A stretch of 64,000 nucleotides of DNA from Chloranthus sessilifolius (Eukaryota > Streptophyta > Magnoliopsida > Chloranthales > Chloranthaceae), in NCBI GenBank assembly GCA_021018995.1, contig CM037587.1:11972866-12036865 (forward strand). Reading direction: 5' to 3'. A model generated the notes under the pieces. The model was not told the origin of the DNA and made no database searches. It saw only the letters and a list, made by a program, of their open reading frames with translations. Below, in pieces: positions 33,580 to 44,912 of the stretch (the stretch's first letter is position 1; each line of letters starts with the position of its first letter). A program made the position numbers and the translations under genes.

Positions 33580-36500
33580 GTAGGCAACCTCTCCGACTCG
33601 ACCTAAGATCTCAAAAGGCCCAATGTACCGAGGACTCAGCTTCTCTCATTTACCGAATCGCATAACGCCTTTCGTAGGTGAGATTGGAACAAACACATTG
33701 TCGTCGACCTAAAAGGTATGTGTTAGCAACAATTTATTCATGTAAAGACGTATTAAGGGATGAAATGTACGTATGCTCAAGTAAGCGTACCTGAAAATCC
33801 ACATGTCTCCGCTTGAGATTGGTGTAGCTCTTCTGACGACTCTGAGCTACATGTAGGCTCTCGCGAATTAACCGAACTGTCTCGGTCGTACACTCTACAA
33901 TCTCAGGTCTGATAATGAGCTTCTCACCCACTTCTTCCCAGTTTAGTGGAGATTTGTACCTCCATCCATACAAAGCCTCAAACGGTGCCATACCGATGCT
34001 AGCTTGGAAGCTATTGTTGTAAGTGAACTCGATCAGAGGTAATTGGTGGTCCCATGAACCATGAAAATCCAATATGCAAGCTCATAGCATGTCCTCAATG
34101 ATCTGATTCACTCGCTCAGTCTGGCCATTGGTCTGTGGGTGAAATGCTGAGCTGAAGTCGAGACGAGAACCCATTCCTTCTTGAAACCGCTGCCAAAATT
34201 GTGAAGTAAACAACGGATCCCTGTCGGACACAATACTAGCAGGTATACCATGCAGTCGAACGATCTCCTTGAGGTATAAATTGACAAGTTTACTTGCTGT
34301 ATATGTAGCATTGTACGGGAGGAAATGAGTAGACTTGGTTAACCAATCTACAATGACCCAGATGGCATTATTCTTCCTCAGTGTTTTCGGCAAACCCAGA
34401 ATAAAGTCTATCGAAATGGCTTCCCATTTCCACTCGGGTACAAGTAAAGGTTGCAATAACCCTGCTGGATTCTGATGATCAACCTTAACCTGCTGAGAAA
34501 CTAAGCATCGCGTTACGTACTCAGCGACGTCACATTTCAAACCTCGCCACCAGAAGCTCTTCATCAAGTCCTGATACATCTTGGTGCTACCAGGATGTAT
34601 GGCATACATTGATTTGTGAGCCTCTTCTAGAATGGTGTCCCGAAGCTTAGTACTCGTCGGTACACATACTCGGTCTCGAAACAATAAGGTCCCATCTGCT
34701 CGAATGGAGAAATCTTTCTTGCTTCCATTAAGCACATCTCGCCTAATCGCTATAAGCTCATTGTCTGTCATCTGAAGCTTCTTGATGTTCTCAAAGAGTG
34801 TAGGGCACAGTACAAGTGTAGCCATCAATGCTCCCAAGCCTTTCACATCAAACCGTGAGCTACCCAAAGCCATATCTTCTAATAGCTTCCATCTCTGTAT
34901 CCGACTAACCAGATGTGATAACTGTGCTGAAGACCTTCTACTGAGAGCATCAACAACGACATTCGCTTTTCCCAAATGGTACTGGATTGAGCAATCATAA
35001 TCCTTCAAAAACTCCATCCAATGTCGCTGCCTCATATTCAAGTCCTTTTGAGTGAACAGGTACTTGAGACTCTTGTGATCGATGAATATATCGAATATCT
35101 CACCGTAGAGGTAATGTCTCCAGATCTTCAGGGCGAAGATAACTGATGCTAACTCGAGATCATGTGTCGAATAATTTATCTCATGATCCTTCAACTGCCT
35201 AGAACCATATGCAATGACCCGCTCATGTTGATTAAGCACACAGCCTAATCCGCCATAAGATGTATCACTGTACACTGCGAAGCCTCCACTGCCAGAAGGT
35301 ATAGCAAGTATCGGTGCTATAGTCAATCTCCGCTTCAGCTCCTAAAAGCTCTGCTCACACTGCTCTGTCCAATCGAACTTCACATTCTTTTTCGTAAGCA
35401 GTGTAAGCGGACCAGATATCTTCGAGAAGCCTTAGACAAATCTCCGATAGTACCCTGCCAGACTAAGGAAACTATGGACTTCTATAACTGTCGTCGGCTG
35501 TTCTCAATTCACCATTGAGTCAATCTTTGTAGGATCAACAGATATACCGGACTCAGAGACGACGTGGCCTAAGAAACTGACCTGATCGAGCTAAAACTCA
35601 CACTTGCTGAGTTTGGCATATAACTGATGGTCCCTCAGTGTTTGAAGAGCCACTTGTAGATGCTGCACATGCTCCTCTCTGGTTTTTGAATAGATGAGGA
35701 TGTCATCTACGAAAACTACCACTGATTTGTCTAGATGTGGCTTGAACACGCGGTTCATCAAATCCATGAATGATGCTGGCGCATTCATCAACCCAAAAGG
35801 TGTCACTAGGAACTCATAGTGGCCATATCGTGTACGAAACGCGGCCTTGGATATATCTTCCGCCTTGATCTTGAGCTGGTGATAGCCTGACCTCAGATCA
35901 ATCTTTGAGAAGAACTTTGCACCTTGTAATTGATCAAACAAGTCATCTATTCGCGAAAGTGGATAACGATTCTTAATCGTCATCTTGTTGAGCTGGCGAT
36001 AATCGATGAACAGACGCATCGATCCATCTTTCTTCTTCATAAAAAGTATCGGTGCTCCCCAAGGAGAAACACTCAGTCGAATGAAGCCTTTATCTAATAG
36101 CTCCTGTAGCTGTTCCTTGAGCTCTTTCAACTCCGCGGGCGCCATCCGATAAGGAGCCTTGGACAATGGTTCTGTACCAGGAGCTAAGTCGATCGCGAAC
36201 TCAATCTCTCGGTCCGGTGGCAATCCAGGCAAATCATCAAGAAAAACATCGGGAAACCCACTAACAACCGTGATAAGCATGATGTCCCTATCTTTCTCCT
36301 TATTATCTTGCAAGTAAGCAAGATGACCACAACAACCATTTCGCATCATACGCTCAGCTCGGATAGCTGAGATAATAGGCGTGATGTTCGATTTAATTTC
36401 GTAAAATCGAAAGGATTTCTGCTTTGAAAGTTGGAAGGTCATGATCTTTCGTAGACAGTCCACACTCGCGTGGTATACGGACAACCAATCCATCCTGAGA

Positions 36501-36771
36501 ATCATGTTGAACCCTTCCATGCTCAGCGTAATCATGTAGGTCATTGTCTCATGGTCGTCAACTATCATGATCACTGACTGGCACACTGTATCCGTGCTCA
36601 CCGAGCTTCCCGTAGGAACTTTCACATCCAAGATGAAAGCAAGAGGTTTGGGAATGATGCCCAACTTCTTGGAGAAAAGAGAAGTAATGAATGAGTATCT
36701 AGACCCAGGGTCTATCAACACTCGTGCTTCAGTTTTACTCAAGTCCCCTTCACGACTCATATCATGGGTAC
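33580..36771 (-). pseudogene. C2 Pol: protease, RT, RNase H, integrase
   Basis: The minus-strand frame is conserved from 36769 to 33791 with stops only. Order: protease ([15 protein letters not shown], Asp-Pro-Gly form of the active site); RT ([38 protein letters not shown]; catalytic [13 protein letters not shown] at about 35700); RNase H ([51 protein letters not shown]); integrase with [23 protein letters not shown] (second Cys changed to Ser), [22 protein letters not shown] and [14 protein letters not shown] (D, D, E all present). The C-terminus (PTKGVMRFGK-stop-EKLSPRYIGPFEIL, GEVAY) runs into solo LTR S. About seven stops are present, most explicable as C-to-T changes. It would be catalytically plausible but for those stops. 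Confidence 0.95.
33709..33790 (-). other. Candidate 82-nt spliceosomal intron in C2 integrase
   Basis: The minus strand reads CAG|GTACGC ... TTGCTAACACATACCTTTTAG|GTCGAC. Removing exactly this GT..AG segment gives the uninterrupted family sequence HVDFQ-VDDNVFVP. A branch-point-like CTAAC sits about 18 nt before the AG. The homologous C1 site (about 21321) is uninterrupted. The segment has stops in the pol frame and shifts it by one. Confidence 0.65.
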
Positions 36772-36896
36772 CTTTTATCAAGAATTTTATCATTAATTAT
36801 ATGCAATGATTATAGTTTTCAAATTTATTAGTAAAGTACTCGTAGTTGAATCAATATAACTAATACAAGAATTGACAATCTGAACTTTAATGATAC
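36772..36896 (-). other. Candidate 125-nt intron at the C2 gag-protease junction
   Basis: The minus strand reads ATCCAAG|GTATCA ... CTTGATAAAAG|GTACCC. Excision joins the gag frame (NDVIQ) to the pol frame ([10 protein letters not shown]...LIDPG) as one open frame; without excision gag terminates after a short non-homologous extension. It is AT-rich, as plant introns are, with a TACTAATA branch-like motif. C3 keeps the same donor context (CAAG|GTATAG at 49901-49910). Confidence 0.6.
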
Positions 36897-38196
36897 CTTG
36901 GATCACGTCATTCGATGTTTGAGCATTCTGCGCAGTCACCACATAGACTAGACCCTGAACAGTAGGTCGCGATGATTTCTGCGTAGAGACTGACGTAGTC
37001 TTTCCCTTGTTCACCTCAAGACAATCCCTAATCATATGACCAACCTTTTCGCATCTGAAACACCCTCGAGTGTTCTTTCGACAATCCTCCGTCTTATGTG
37101 GTTTCCCACATCGTGTACATGCTGGAGTAAAAATAGGAGTAACAGCTGATCCTCGCGATGATCCCTGAGCCACAGAAGCTCTACTCGTAGTAGTGCTTCC
37201 AGCTCTGAAAGGTCGCACTGGTGAAGAACTCTACAATCGCTGATAGGAAGAAGATACAGGTCCCGATGTAACAGCCGACTTGGGATACGATGGCTGCATA
37301 GGATACTGAGGAGGTCTCGAGAACCTCAGCTTTTTGTTCGCCTGCTCAGACGCACTCAACTGTCCTTGGCCAAACCGGTTCCTATTACCCTGCTCTCACC
37401 TCAGATACTATTTCTGGATGTCTTCCTCTCCAATGAGAGCCTTTGACATGACACCTGCATAAGTCTCCATTTCCCACATCGATACCCTCTCTTGAATGTT
37501 TGGTCTCAAGCCCCTCTAAAATTTCTGGGCCCTCATCAACTCAGTGGCCACATGCAAGGGTGCGAATCGTGCAAGTCTATCAAATTCAGCGCTATACTCG
37601 CACACCGACATCTCGTTCTGCTCCAGTTTTATGAACTGGACTTCCCACTGGTTTCGTACGATCCTTAGAAAATACTGATCGTTGAATGTGTCCACGAACT
37701 CTGCCCAAGTCCATGGAGTGTTGGGGTAGTCCTGCTCTCGAGTCCTGGAAACAGATTTCCACCAAGGACTGGCCTCGCCCAATAGCTTGAAGGTAGCCCA
37801 GCGCACCTTCTCAACATCGGTGCACTGTAACACCTCAAAAATTTTCTCCATTTCATCGATCCATGCCTTGACCTCTATGGGATCCGTCTGCCCCGAGAAA
37901 GTAGGAGGTCTCATCCTCCTGAACTTTGCAAACCCTCCTGGCTGATTTCTGGCTGCCAGCAACTTCATCTGCCGATCCATTGCTGTAGTCTACTGATTCA
38001 TATTGGTGGCCAAACCCGCCAATACTTGGTCAACACTTCCTCTCTCAGGTCTAGCAGCTCCTAAAGGATCTGCATTAGGACCCGGCACGAATCTCTCTCT
38101 GTCGTGTGAGGTACCTACGCCCTCATCAATCTCCTCAATATGAGCCATTCTAGGCCCCTCTCTACCTCGGCCCCTGCCTCTGAACCGTGGAGTCAT
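36897..38196 (-). pseudogene. C2 Gag, one frame with stops
   Basis: ATG at 38196 (MTPRFRGRGRGREGPR, basic). The capsid core includes RMRPPTFSGQTDPIEVKAWIDEMEKIF, ATFKLLGEASPWWKSV and EFDRLARFAP. Two zinc knuckles, CTRCGKPHKTEDC and CFRCEKVGHMIRDC, follow, then VYVVTAQNAQTSNDVIQ. The frame is maintained to 36897 with stops near 37990, 37516, two around 37400 and one near 37230; the first four read as CAG-to-TAG or CGA-to-TGA. It is joined to Pol via the candidate intron. Confidence 0.93.
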
Positions 38197-38287
38197 GCTG
38201 ATCTGTCATTGTTGAAGAACAATAACAATAGATCAGTATTGATTGTAAGAAACAATCATGCCCTTAGTCCTAAGACTTCGAACCTAG

Positions 38288-38306
38288 AGCCATGCTCTGA
38301 TACCAA
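38288..38306 (-). promoter_or_regulatory. C2 primer-binding site (initiator tRNA-Met type)
   Basis: The minus strand TTGGTATCAGAGCATGGCT begins one base inside the 5' LTR end. TGGTATCAGAGC is complementary to the 3' end of plant initiator tRNA-Met, the usual primer for these chromoviruses. Confidence 0.9.
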
Positions 38307-38307
38307 C

Positions 38308-40413
38308 TGTGACGACCTGACTTTTCCAATCCCTAAAGGTATAGGAAAGGCCGATTCATCAACTTATTGATTTCTCAATAAGCCATAACAAATAGAAGCC
38401 GGCAGCATAAGTATAGGTCAAAACAGAGGCATAGCAAAATAAGAAAGAACAAAAGCTCATTCAAAATCATATATCACCCTGAGGAACCAAGAAGAACCAC
38501 CAGTGATGGCCAATCCAACACCTAAAATAGTGGTTCCTAATGATGGTTCCTCAAGTGATATCCAAAAGACAAATCAAAGGCCTAGGGCCCAATATTCAAT
38601 TAATTCGGAACCAAAAGTACCAAAAGTATAAATCTAGATCAAGGAAAGAATTCCTCCGCTGGGATCTCCAATTCCTCCTTAGGAATATAGTCGGAATCCT
38701 CCAGATCCAGATCTTCAGATCCCAAGTCAGTCTCAGCACCTGTGACGTATAGTCGGGGTGAGTTAACATCGAAGCTCAATAGAGGAAATTTATCCATTTG
38801 CATTTTATCATAAGGGTTTTTCAAAGACAAAAATTGGATCAGATATGGTTTTCAAAAGATACATTGATGTCTAAATTTCAGTACTAAAATCAAAAGCCAT
38901 AAGATGATTCAATAAATCTGATGTTCTGATGCTTTCAAATTCTGAATTAGCATGCTTCTTGTCTTAAATTTATAACTTAATTATATCTCCCAAATTACCT
39001 ATAGCATGAGAGCGAGAGTATTACCGATGGGAAACCCTACTGACCATCGTCGTTCATGAACCCTATTTCGGAAAGAGTAACAAGCCCCTACGTAATGAGG
39101 GAAACTTGTGCCAAACTGAATTACCGTCAACACGGTTGGTAGGATCTAGGGTTTCATTCGTATGTGCCTCAAATCGAATGCAAATGCTATACATATCATA
39201 TTTTATGTAATTAATACATTTCGAATTTTTCGGAGTTCTAATTCAAAGTTCACATTCGAAAATGAAGTTCGGAAGGTCAAATTTTTGAGTTCTTATATCA
39301 AAGTTTCGGAGTTCTTAATCATGCCAGGTTTATCAAAATTTAGATTTCAATGCTTGCAACAAATAACCAAAACTTATAATATAATGCAATTTAGGTTTAG
39401 GATTCCCCTACCTCAACTCAATTCAATCCAAAAATAAGCAAAGCAGTCCTCACCATGGACTCTTATCTCAAAACCTACAATAATTAACACCCAAGGTCTT
39501 AATTATGTCAAAAAAATCAACCAAAAGACTCCCCAAAACCATTTCCAAAAGTTTTCAAAAAAAAAAAAAAAAAACAGGGCAAAATTCGACCCTCGAATTC
39601 CAAAAATTGCATTAGGCCTTAAAAGTTCAAATTCGACCTTCAATTGAAATTCAACCATCGAATTTCTCCAGGTCTGTGGTTTTCGAATTTGTTTTTCTTT
39701 CTTGCAATTTATTCCATCCAAACATCAAAGTTGTTTGTCTAATCTATACTAAACATATATTTAACCAAATTAAAGGAGTGTAAAGGCCTACCTCTTGAAG
39801 TTAGATCCCTTGGCTCCCGTTGCACCAAGTCTACGTACCAGAACAAACCACCAAGTTCAATTGGACCCCAAAGATCAGTCCAACCCAAACCTTGCTTTTA
39901 GAGCAAAGGCTAGCCCAGCTCATTTGCCACACCGTCCACTCTCCCCTAGTCTTCTCTCTTAATATCTTAAACATATCTAAAGATGATCAAAAGGCTTATC
40001 GATGGTTGAGATGGGGAGAGAGATTCCCAATCATAAGGGATCTAAGATCAAAGCAAGGAGGCAAAGGTTTGCAAAGAGTGCAAGGGTTCCGGTTTCTCAC
40101 GTGAGGAAGAAGATGCAACTTCTCCTTCACACCTCCTCTTTATAATACAAAATTGCAAACCACATAATATCTAGATTTTTAAATTACAATCCTATCTACT
40201 TAACTTGCAACTATTTCCGGCGTTAAGCGCATATACTAGACTTAGCATATAAGTTATCAAAAATAAAACTTCCACAAGTTCGAAACAAAAATCCTTTGAC
40301 CAAATCTCTCATCATACCCTAAGCTACCCAAATAATCAGACTTATCTCGTAAATTTTTTGGGCACGCATATCGAGGTAATCGAAATCTGATCTAAAATAT
40401 CAGGGATATTACA
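38308..40413 (-). repeat. C2 5' LTR
   Basis: The minus strand starts TGTAATATCCC at 40413 and ends ..GTCGTCACA at 38308. It is closely similar to 26001-28046 but has an extra segment at 39072-39135 and fewer motif copies (39593 and 39658). The TGAGCT hairpin at 38759-38778 has one arm mutated (GAGTTA). Confidence 0.95.
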
Positions 40414-41411
40414 ATTATGAACTCTGAAACTAGTTATGAATTAAACACACTGCATTATGTTGAATTATATATTAAAATCTGCACGCTGATTTAAGGCTGA
40501 TCAGAACGAATTCCCTCGCTCTTTGAACCGGTACGACAGTTTATTCGTATACTCTGAATTGTTTGACGGTAATTCGAACTGTGCAAGTATCCCTCATAAC
40601 GCAGGAGCTTGTTGCACTTCCGAAAAGTGTTTATTAAATGAGGATGGTTAAGTGGGGATTCCCATCGGACAAATATTTGGCTCCCATTAATGCTATATTC
40701 GTTTGGGAGATTAGTTAACTTATGGTTTTAAGTTAATCATTCAGATAAGAATTCACATGTGAATTACCAATCGAATAAGAACTTAGAAACCTAAGAGAAT
40801 TTCGCTATGTTGATTTAATTGGAACCTTGTCTTTACAGCCCTGTTTTAATACAAATGTTTATAAGATTGCCATTTAAATTCGATTTTGAATTCTGTTATT
40901 GCTCTGATATGGTTCTGAATTCTGTCATTTAAACTATACTCTGATATGATGTGATACATTGATATTGAACTTTTCTTCTATTGAGCTTAGACTGTTAGCT
41001 CACCCCGACTATACGTCATAAGTGTAGATACTGATCAGGACCCAGGGCTTAAGAACGATCCGGATTACGAGCCGGAAGAAGATCTTCAGCCTGACGAGTT
41101 CTACCCTTGGACCTCGGATTTGAATTTGTTCTAGTTTTTGTAATTTTGAGATTTTGGGCTTGGTACGTCCAGTGATCCTTGTTCATATATTCTATATACC
41201 ACTGTTTAGGTGATGGTCAGCCATCGCCTGTGGTTCATTTTGGTTCCTTTAGGCTTGTTTATAAATTTTGATTAGAAATAGAATCTCTTTGTTTATTTGC
41301 CATATATGATATTAATATCTTCTTTGATTACTGCATTTGATGTGGACGTATCAAGCCATTGACGCACCGGCCTTTTCGAGATTTCGGGTAAGGGAAGGAT
41401 GGGGCATCACA
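40414..41411 (+). repeat. C1 3' LTR, right part
   Basis: It resumes after the C2 insertion (the ATTAT duplication is at 40414-40418) and ends ..GGGGCATCACA at 41411. It contains the TGAGCT hairpin (40982-41002) and the ACCAC/AGGTGATGG hairpin (41198-41235). Together with 24776-26000 the C1 LTR was about 2.2 kb. Confidence 0.85.
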
Positions 41412-42600
41412 TTTACAGTTTCCAATGTGAGACATCCAATGTGAGACTAAAATTAGTAGGCTATTTCTTTTTTTGAAAAGAAATTAGTAGGTTAATTTTG
41501 AGTTGTAGGAAAATGAGATGAAAACTAAAATTTAAATTACACCAATAATCCCCCACCTATTTTAAAATTTTAAAATAAATTTTTTGAGGAAACTTGAACA
41601 TCCATGCTCAAGTAAAGGTACCTAGGAATACTGGTGACTGAAAGTCTTGCAAAACTAGATTCCTCTAATAGCAAGATTCATGTTCTACGCACACAGAGTT
41701 TCAAAGTGTCTACATGTATAGAAGCTAGCACTTTATGGCCATGTGCTGATATCCATGTGCTGATATCCCACTTTAATGAGTGTTCTAGATAATTAGCTAA
41801 ATTATCATAGGAAGCGTCCTCACTTCCACACTCCAATAGGTGAGTCATCAAGATTTTCTATGTGACTATACACCCCACTCAAAATGAGCTATAGAACTCA
41901 TTAAGAGAAATTCCTCAAGCTCTATCCTCACATATTTCATGCACTATCCACACCATAAGAAGGGACTTGGATAATTATATTATGCTAATTACATATAATG
42001 CATCTCCTCAAATTACCCTGTAACTTATTTTTCCCATTGAACCTGATTCTTGGGATCTCCAGTCCTAAGGTTGGGTTATCACTACTGATAATTTATTTTT
42101 TAATTGTCATAAGTAAGACCCATCCCCTTCGATTTGCTCCAAATTTTGACCTTGCAAGGCCTTTAGTAAAGGGATTAGCCTTATTCTCAGGTGATCTGAT
42201 TATAATGGATATGATGTTACTCCTTTTAGGAGTACTCTCAAAAATGCATGTTTTCGGCATATTTATCTAGACTTACCATTATATTGACCATTATTTGCTC
42301 TCCGAATTGCAGCATTACAATCGTAATTAATTATAACTGCTGGAACTGGCTTAATCCATAAAGGATTATCATATAAGAAGTTTCAAAGTCATTCGACTTT
42401 TTCTCAAGCCAAGGCTAAAGCAATTAGTTTTGATTCTATCGTGGAGTTAGAAATAATTGATTGTTTGTTCGATTTTCAAGAAATAGCTTCCCCACCAATG
42501 AAGAAAATATTGCCACTCTTAGTAATAGATTGATCTGAGATATAGTTCCTATCAACATACTATATCTTTCTAAAACTACAACGTTAGTAAAGTTTAATCA
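41412..42600 (-). pseudogene. Ty1/copia element 3' end: RNase H remnant, purine tract, LTR fragment
   Basis: The minus strand near 42430-42000 shows, across several frames, the copia RNase H: ESKLIALALA, NPLWIKPVPAVIINYDCNAAIRRANNGQYNGKSR and, further on, IPLLKAL and EGDGSYL (family pattern 'DPFTKGL...GMGL'). A downstream noncoding stretch ends in the tract AAAATAGGTGGGGGA before TATTGGTGT (about 41551), the usual copia 3' LTR junction. The LTR fragment (41551-41412) contains the typical 'TCACATTGGA' repeat and is cut by the C1 LTR end, so C1 inserted into it. It is thoroughly decayed. Confidence 0.7.
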
Positions 42601-43154
42601 AAATTTGACGTTACCCTCAAAGCCTCAACATGCATTTTTATTTTACTTTTAAAATTAACCAATGCAATGCCCTCTTGGTCCATGTGTCATATATAGCAAT
42701 AGATTTTTGGGTGCCACATAGAGCTCAGCGCACCTGTTGGTGTAGATTATTGGATGGACATTGATCAATGTCGGATCGCAAACAACCGACCATTCAACGG
42801 ACTGGTTACATGGCGCGATGCAAGCACAGTGGGCCCCAACAATAAAAATCGAGCCAGCCACTTGTATCACGTCACGTAAGCAATCCGTTGTTAGTATGTT
42901 GTTTGAGGTCCGCTCATTATAATTTTCCTCATTTGGATTCTTTTAAATTCAAAATCTAAGTCTAGCTGTTTATTCTGTACTTAGAGGGCATGTGGCCTTG
43001 TTGTTCATACATTAATTTGAAGATTACCCTGCATTTATTTTTTTGCTATACATAGAGTAAAATTAAAACGTTGTGATTAAGCACACAAAACTCGGCCCAT
43101 TTTAATTTGTGATTTGACACACAAATCTGTTGAATTCTTTGAATCAGATGATAG
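42601..43154. other. Intergenic, nothing recognised
   Basis: I see no gene, LTR or clear repeat. The minus-strand frame at 42655-42870 has no recognisable domain. Confidence 0.5.
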
Positions 43155-43400
43155 AGATTATTATTTGTCCCAATCTTTCACACAATAGATCTTAAGATTG
43201 CGAGCCTATCATCAGACTATTAAATGTTGATTTTATGTGGCCATGATGTCAAAAAGTGAATGTAATCACGATGTCTCATCAATGCACTTCACATTTACTT
43301 TTTGGAATGTGTGTCACATGAAATCAACATCGGACTATTTGACTGTGGGATCATAATCTCAAGATTTATTATATGAATGATTGGGGGTGAAAAAAGATCC
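43155..43400. mobile_element. Foldback MITE, same family as 57151-57392
   Basis: Inverted arms: left ATTTGTCCCAATCTTTCACA.. and right (reverse complement) TTTTTTCACCCCCAATC. It shares the interior 'TGATTTTATGTGG..CAAAAAGTGA' and 'CATGTGAAATCAA' blocks with the copy inside M at 57151-57392. The ends are approximate and no clear target duplication was identified. Confidence 0.6.
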
Positions 43401-43591
43401 CGATTCAACGCTTTGCTTAAGTGAGGTAGCCGTAAGATAAGGTAGTGTGCTATTAACACCAGCCTTTTTCTTTTTTATTTAGAAAAATAAAAAACTTATC
43501 TATATTACCATTTTGCCCTTTCCTTAATTACACCAAATCTTCTTCCTCTACTTTCTGTTCAACCTTTCTTCATAAGACTCTAAACCTAAGC

Positions 43592-44285
43592 TATAAAACG
43601 CCATTACATCCAAGCCTCCAAAACTCAACCAGCTTCTCTTTTACCTTTTGTTTCAAAGTTATGTAGTCAAGGCTATTTTCTTCATCTCTCTCTCTCTCTC
43701 TCACTCCATGGAGAATGACTCTTTTCTTGGTCATAGAAAGTTCAACTCAAATGGGCTTGACAAAGGAGTACAACCAATCATTCATATAATAAATCTTGAG
43801 AAAGTGAAGAATCTCATCCCCAAGCCTGTCGTGAAAAAGGGACTTACTGCACCCTCCACAGCTGTTCCTTCTACTTCCCTCGGGAAGTCACATACAGTAA
43901 GAATATTGCTGCCCAAACCACCTGCAAAGAGCGAGGCTCCCAAGCCCCCCAAAATCCCTTCTACTTGAAGTTATCGCAAAGATCATGACCCAGAACCTAA
44001 ACAACCAAACTTGAAGTTTGATCTGAACAAGTTACCGACAAAGTTCGATGAATGTTGGGAGTTATAACATTTATATGGTTTCTTTATTTGGATGTTTTGT
44101 ATCTTAGGGTCTTCTTGTGTTGGTAATTTCATAGTTTGTGTCAAAGCCATGGTTCATCTTTTCCAGTGGAGTGTGCCATCGAGTGATCGAGTCTCATAAG
44201 CGCTGTTTTATCTGGTTTCATGAGATCGGCGGAGTGTGCCATCAAGTGATCGAGTCTAATGTCTTGCAGAATTATAGAATAAATA
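43592..44285 (+). pseudogene. Candidate small host gene with an in-frame TGA
   Basis: This is the only sequence in the window that looks like an ordinary gene. A TATA box, TATAAAA, is at 43592-43598, followed by a CT-microsatellite 5' leader. ATG is at 43708 (MENDSFLGHRKFNSNGLDKG). The frame is 120 codons to TAA at 44065-44067, interrupted by TGA at 43966-43968. The frame continues naturally beyond it (SYRKDHDPEPKQPNLKFDLN, then FDECWEL). The protein is small, basic and proline/lysine-rich in the middle (LPKPPAKSEAPKPPK). A 3' region with AATAAA near 44273 follows and contains a local duplication of GGAGTGTGCCATC.AGTGATCGAGTCT. The protein family is not recognised. It could be a pseudogene, a gene fragment, or carry an assembly error at TGA. 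Confidence 0.4.
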
Positions 44286-44724
44286 TTTGATTTCGCATGA
44301 TGAGTTACCATATTTCTCTTTTATTTCAAATCTTGAAACATGTTTAAGAAGAAAAAGAGGACTGGAGATAGTGGATTCATCACCGTTAGGTCATTGAAAG
44401 TTGGGAAATTTACCTTATCGACCCTCTTAGATACACCTTTTCCGTCAGAGACCCTATATTTTCACCTTTACCCAAACGGACCAGCTTTTAACCAAGCCAT
44501 TTTCAGCAAGCACAAAAAGTCCGAAATACCCCTTCTTACACTTATTTTCGTTCTACATGATTTAAAATTTTAAATATTTGCACTTTTCTATATTTATGCG
44601 GTTTGAAACGGGATCAATGCCGTCTGTTTTGAAGGCCACAATATAAAATCGATAGCACCAAAGATAGATACGAAAAAAAGGCGATATCGCCTTTTTAAAA
44701 AAAATAAATATATATTTTAAACAA

Positions 44725-44912
44725 TCGATGGCAACTCTTAAAACAGTCGATGGCGATTCTTAAAACAATCGATGGCGACTCTTAACTCAGTCGGTACCGA
44801 TTGTTTTAAGAGTCGCCATCAACTGTTTAGACAGTCGGTATCGACTGCGAAAAGAGTCTCCATCGACTGTTTAGACAGTCGGTACCGACTGCGAAAACAG
44901 TCGTCATCGATT
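44725..44912. repeat. 22-bp minisatellite in M, left arm
   Basis: Motif positions 44725, 44747, 44769, 44791, 44813, 44835, 44857, 44879 and 44901 are exactly 22 bp apart. Units alternate between ATCGATGGCGA-type and AGTCGGTACCGACT-type cores, the latter a perfect 14-bp palindrome. Confidence 0.95.

Larger units (their letters stand above)
26001..40413 (-). mobile_element. C2: chromovirus-type Ty3/gypsy element with aORF, carrying solo LTR S
   Basis: A complete but decayed minus-strand element. Its parts are the 5' LTR 40413-38308, primer site, gag, pol with chromodomain, aORF, polypurine tract and 3' LTR 28046-26001. The 5-bp target duplication ATTAT (25996-26000 and 40414-40418) is perfect. 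Its own length without S (2,390 bp plus a 5-bp duplication) is about 12.0 kb. It lies inside the C1 LTR, so it is younger than C1. The two LTRs are very similar by eye; the left copy lacks about 64 bp present at 39072-39135, and both differ in the motif array. Confidence 0.95.

Noticed and set aside
19377-41411. C0 LTR and C1 3' LTR as the two LTRs of one element
   Set aside because: Their starts and interiors differ, and the C0 LTR is itself preceded by a polypurine tract, so it is a 3' LTR of another element.
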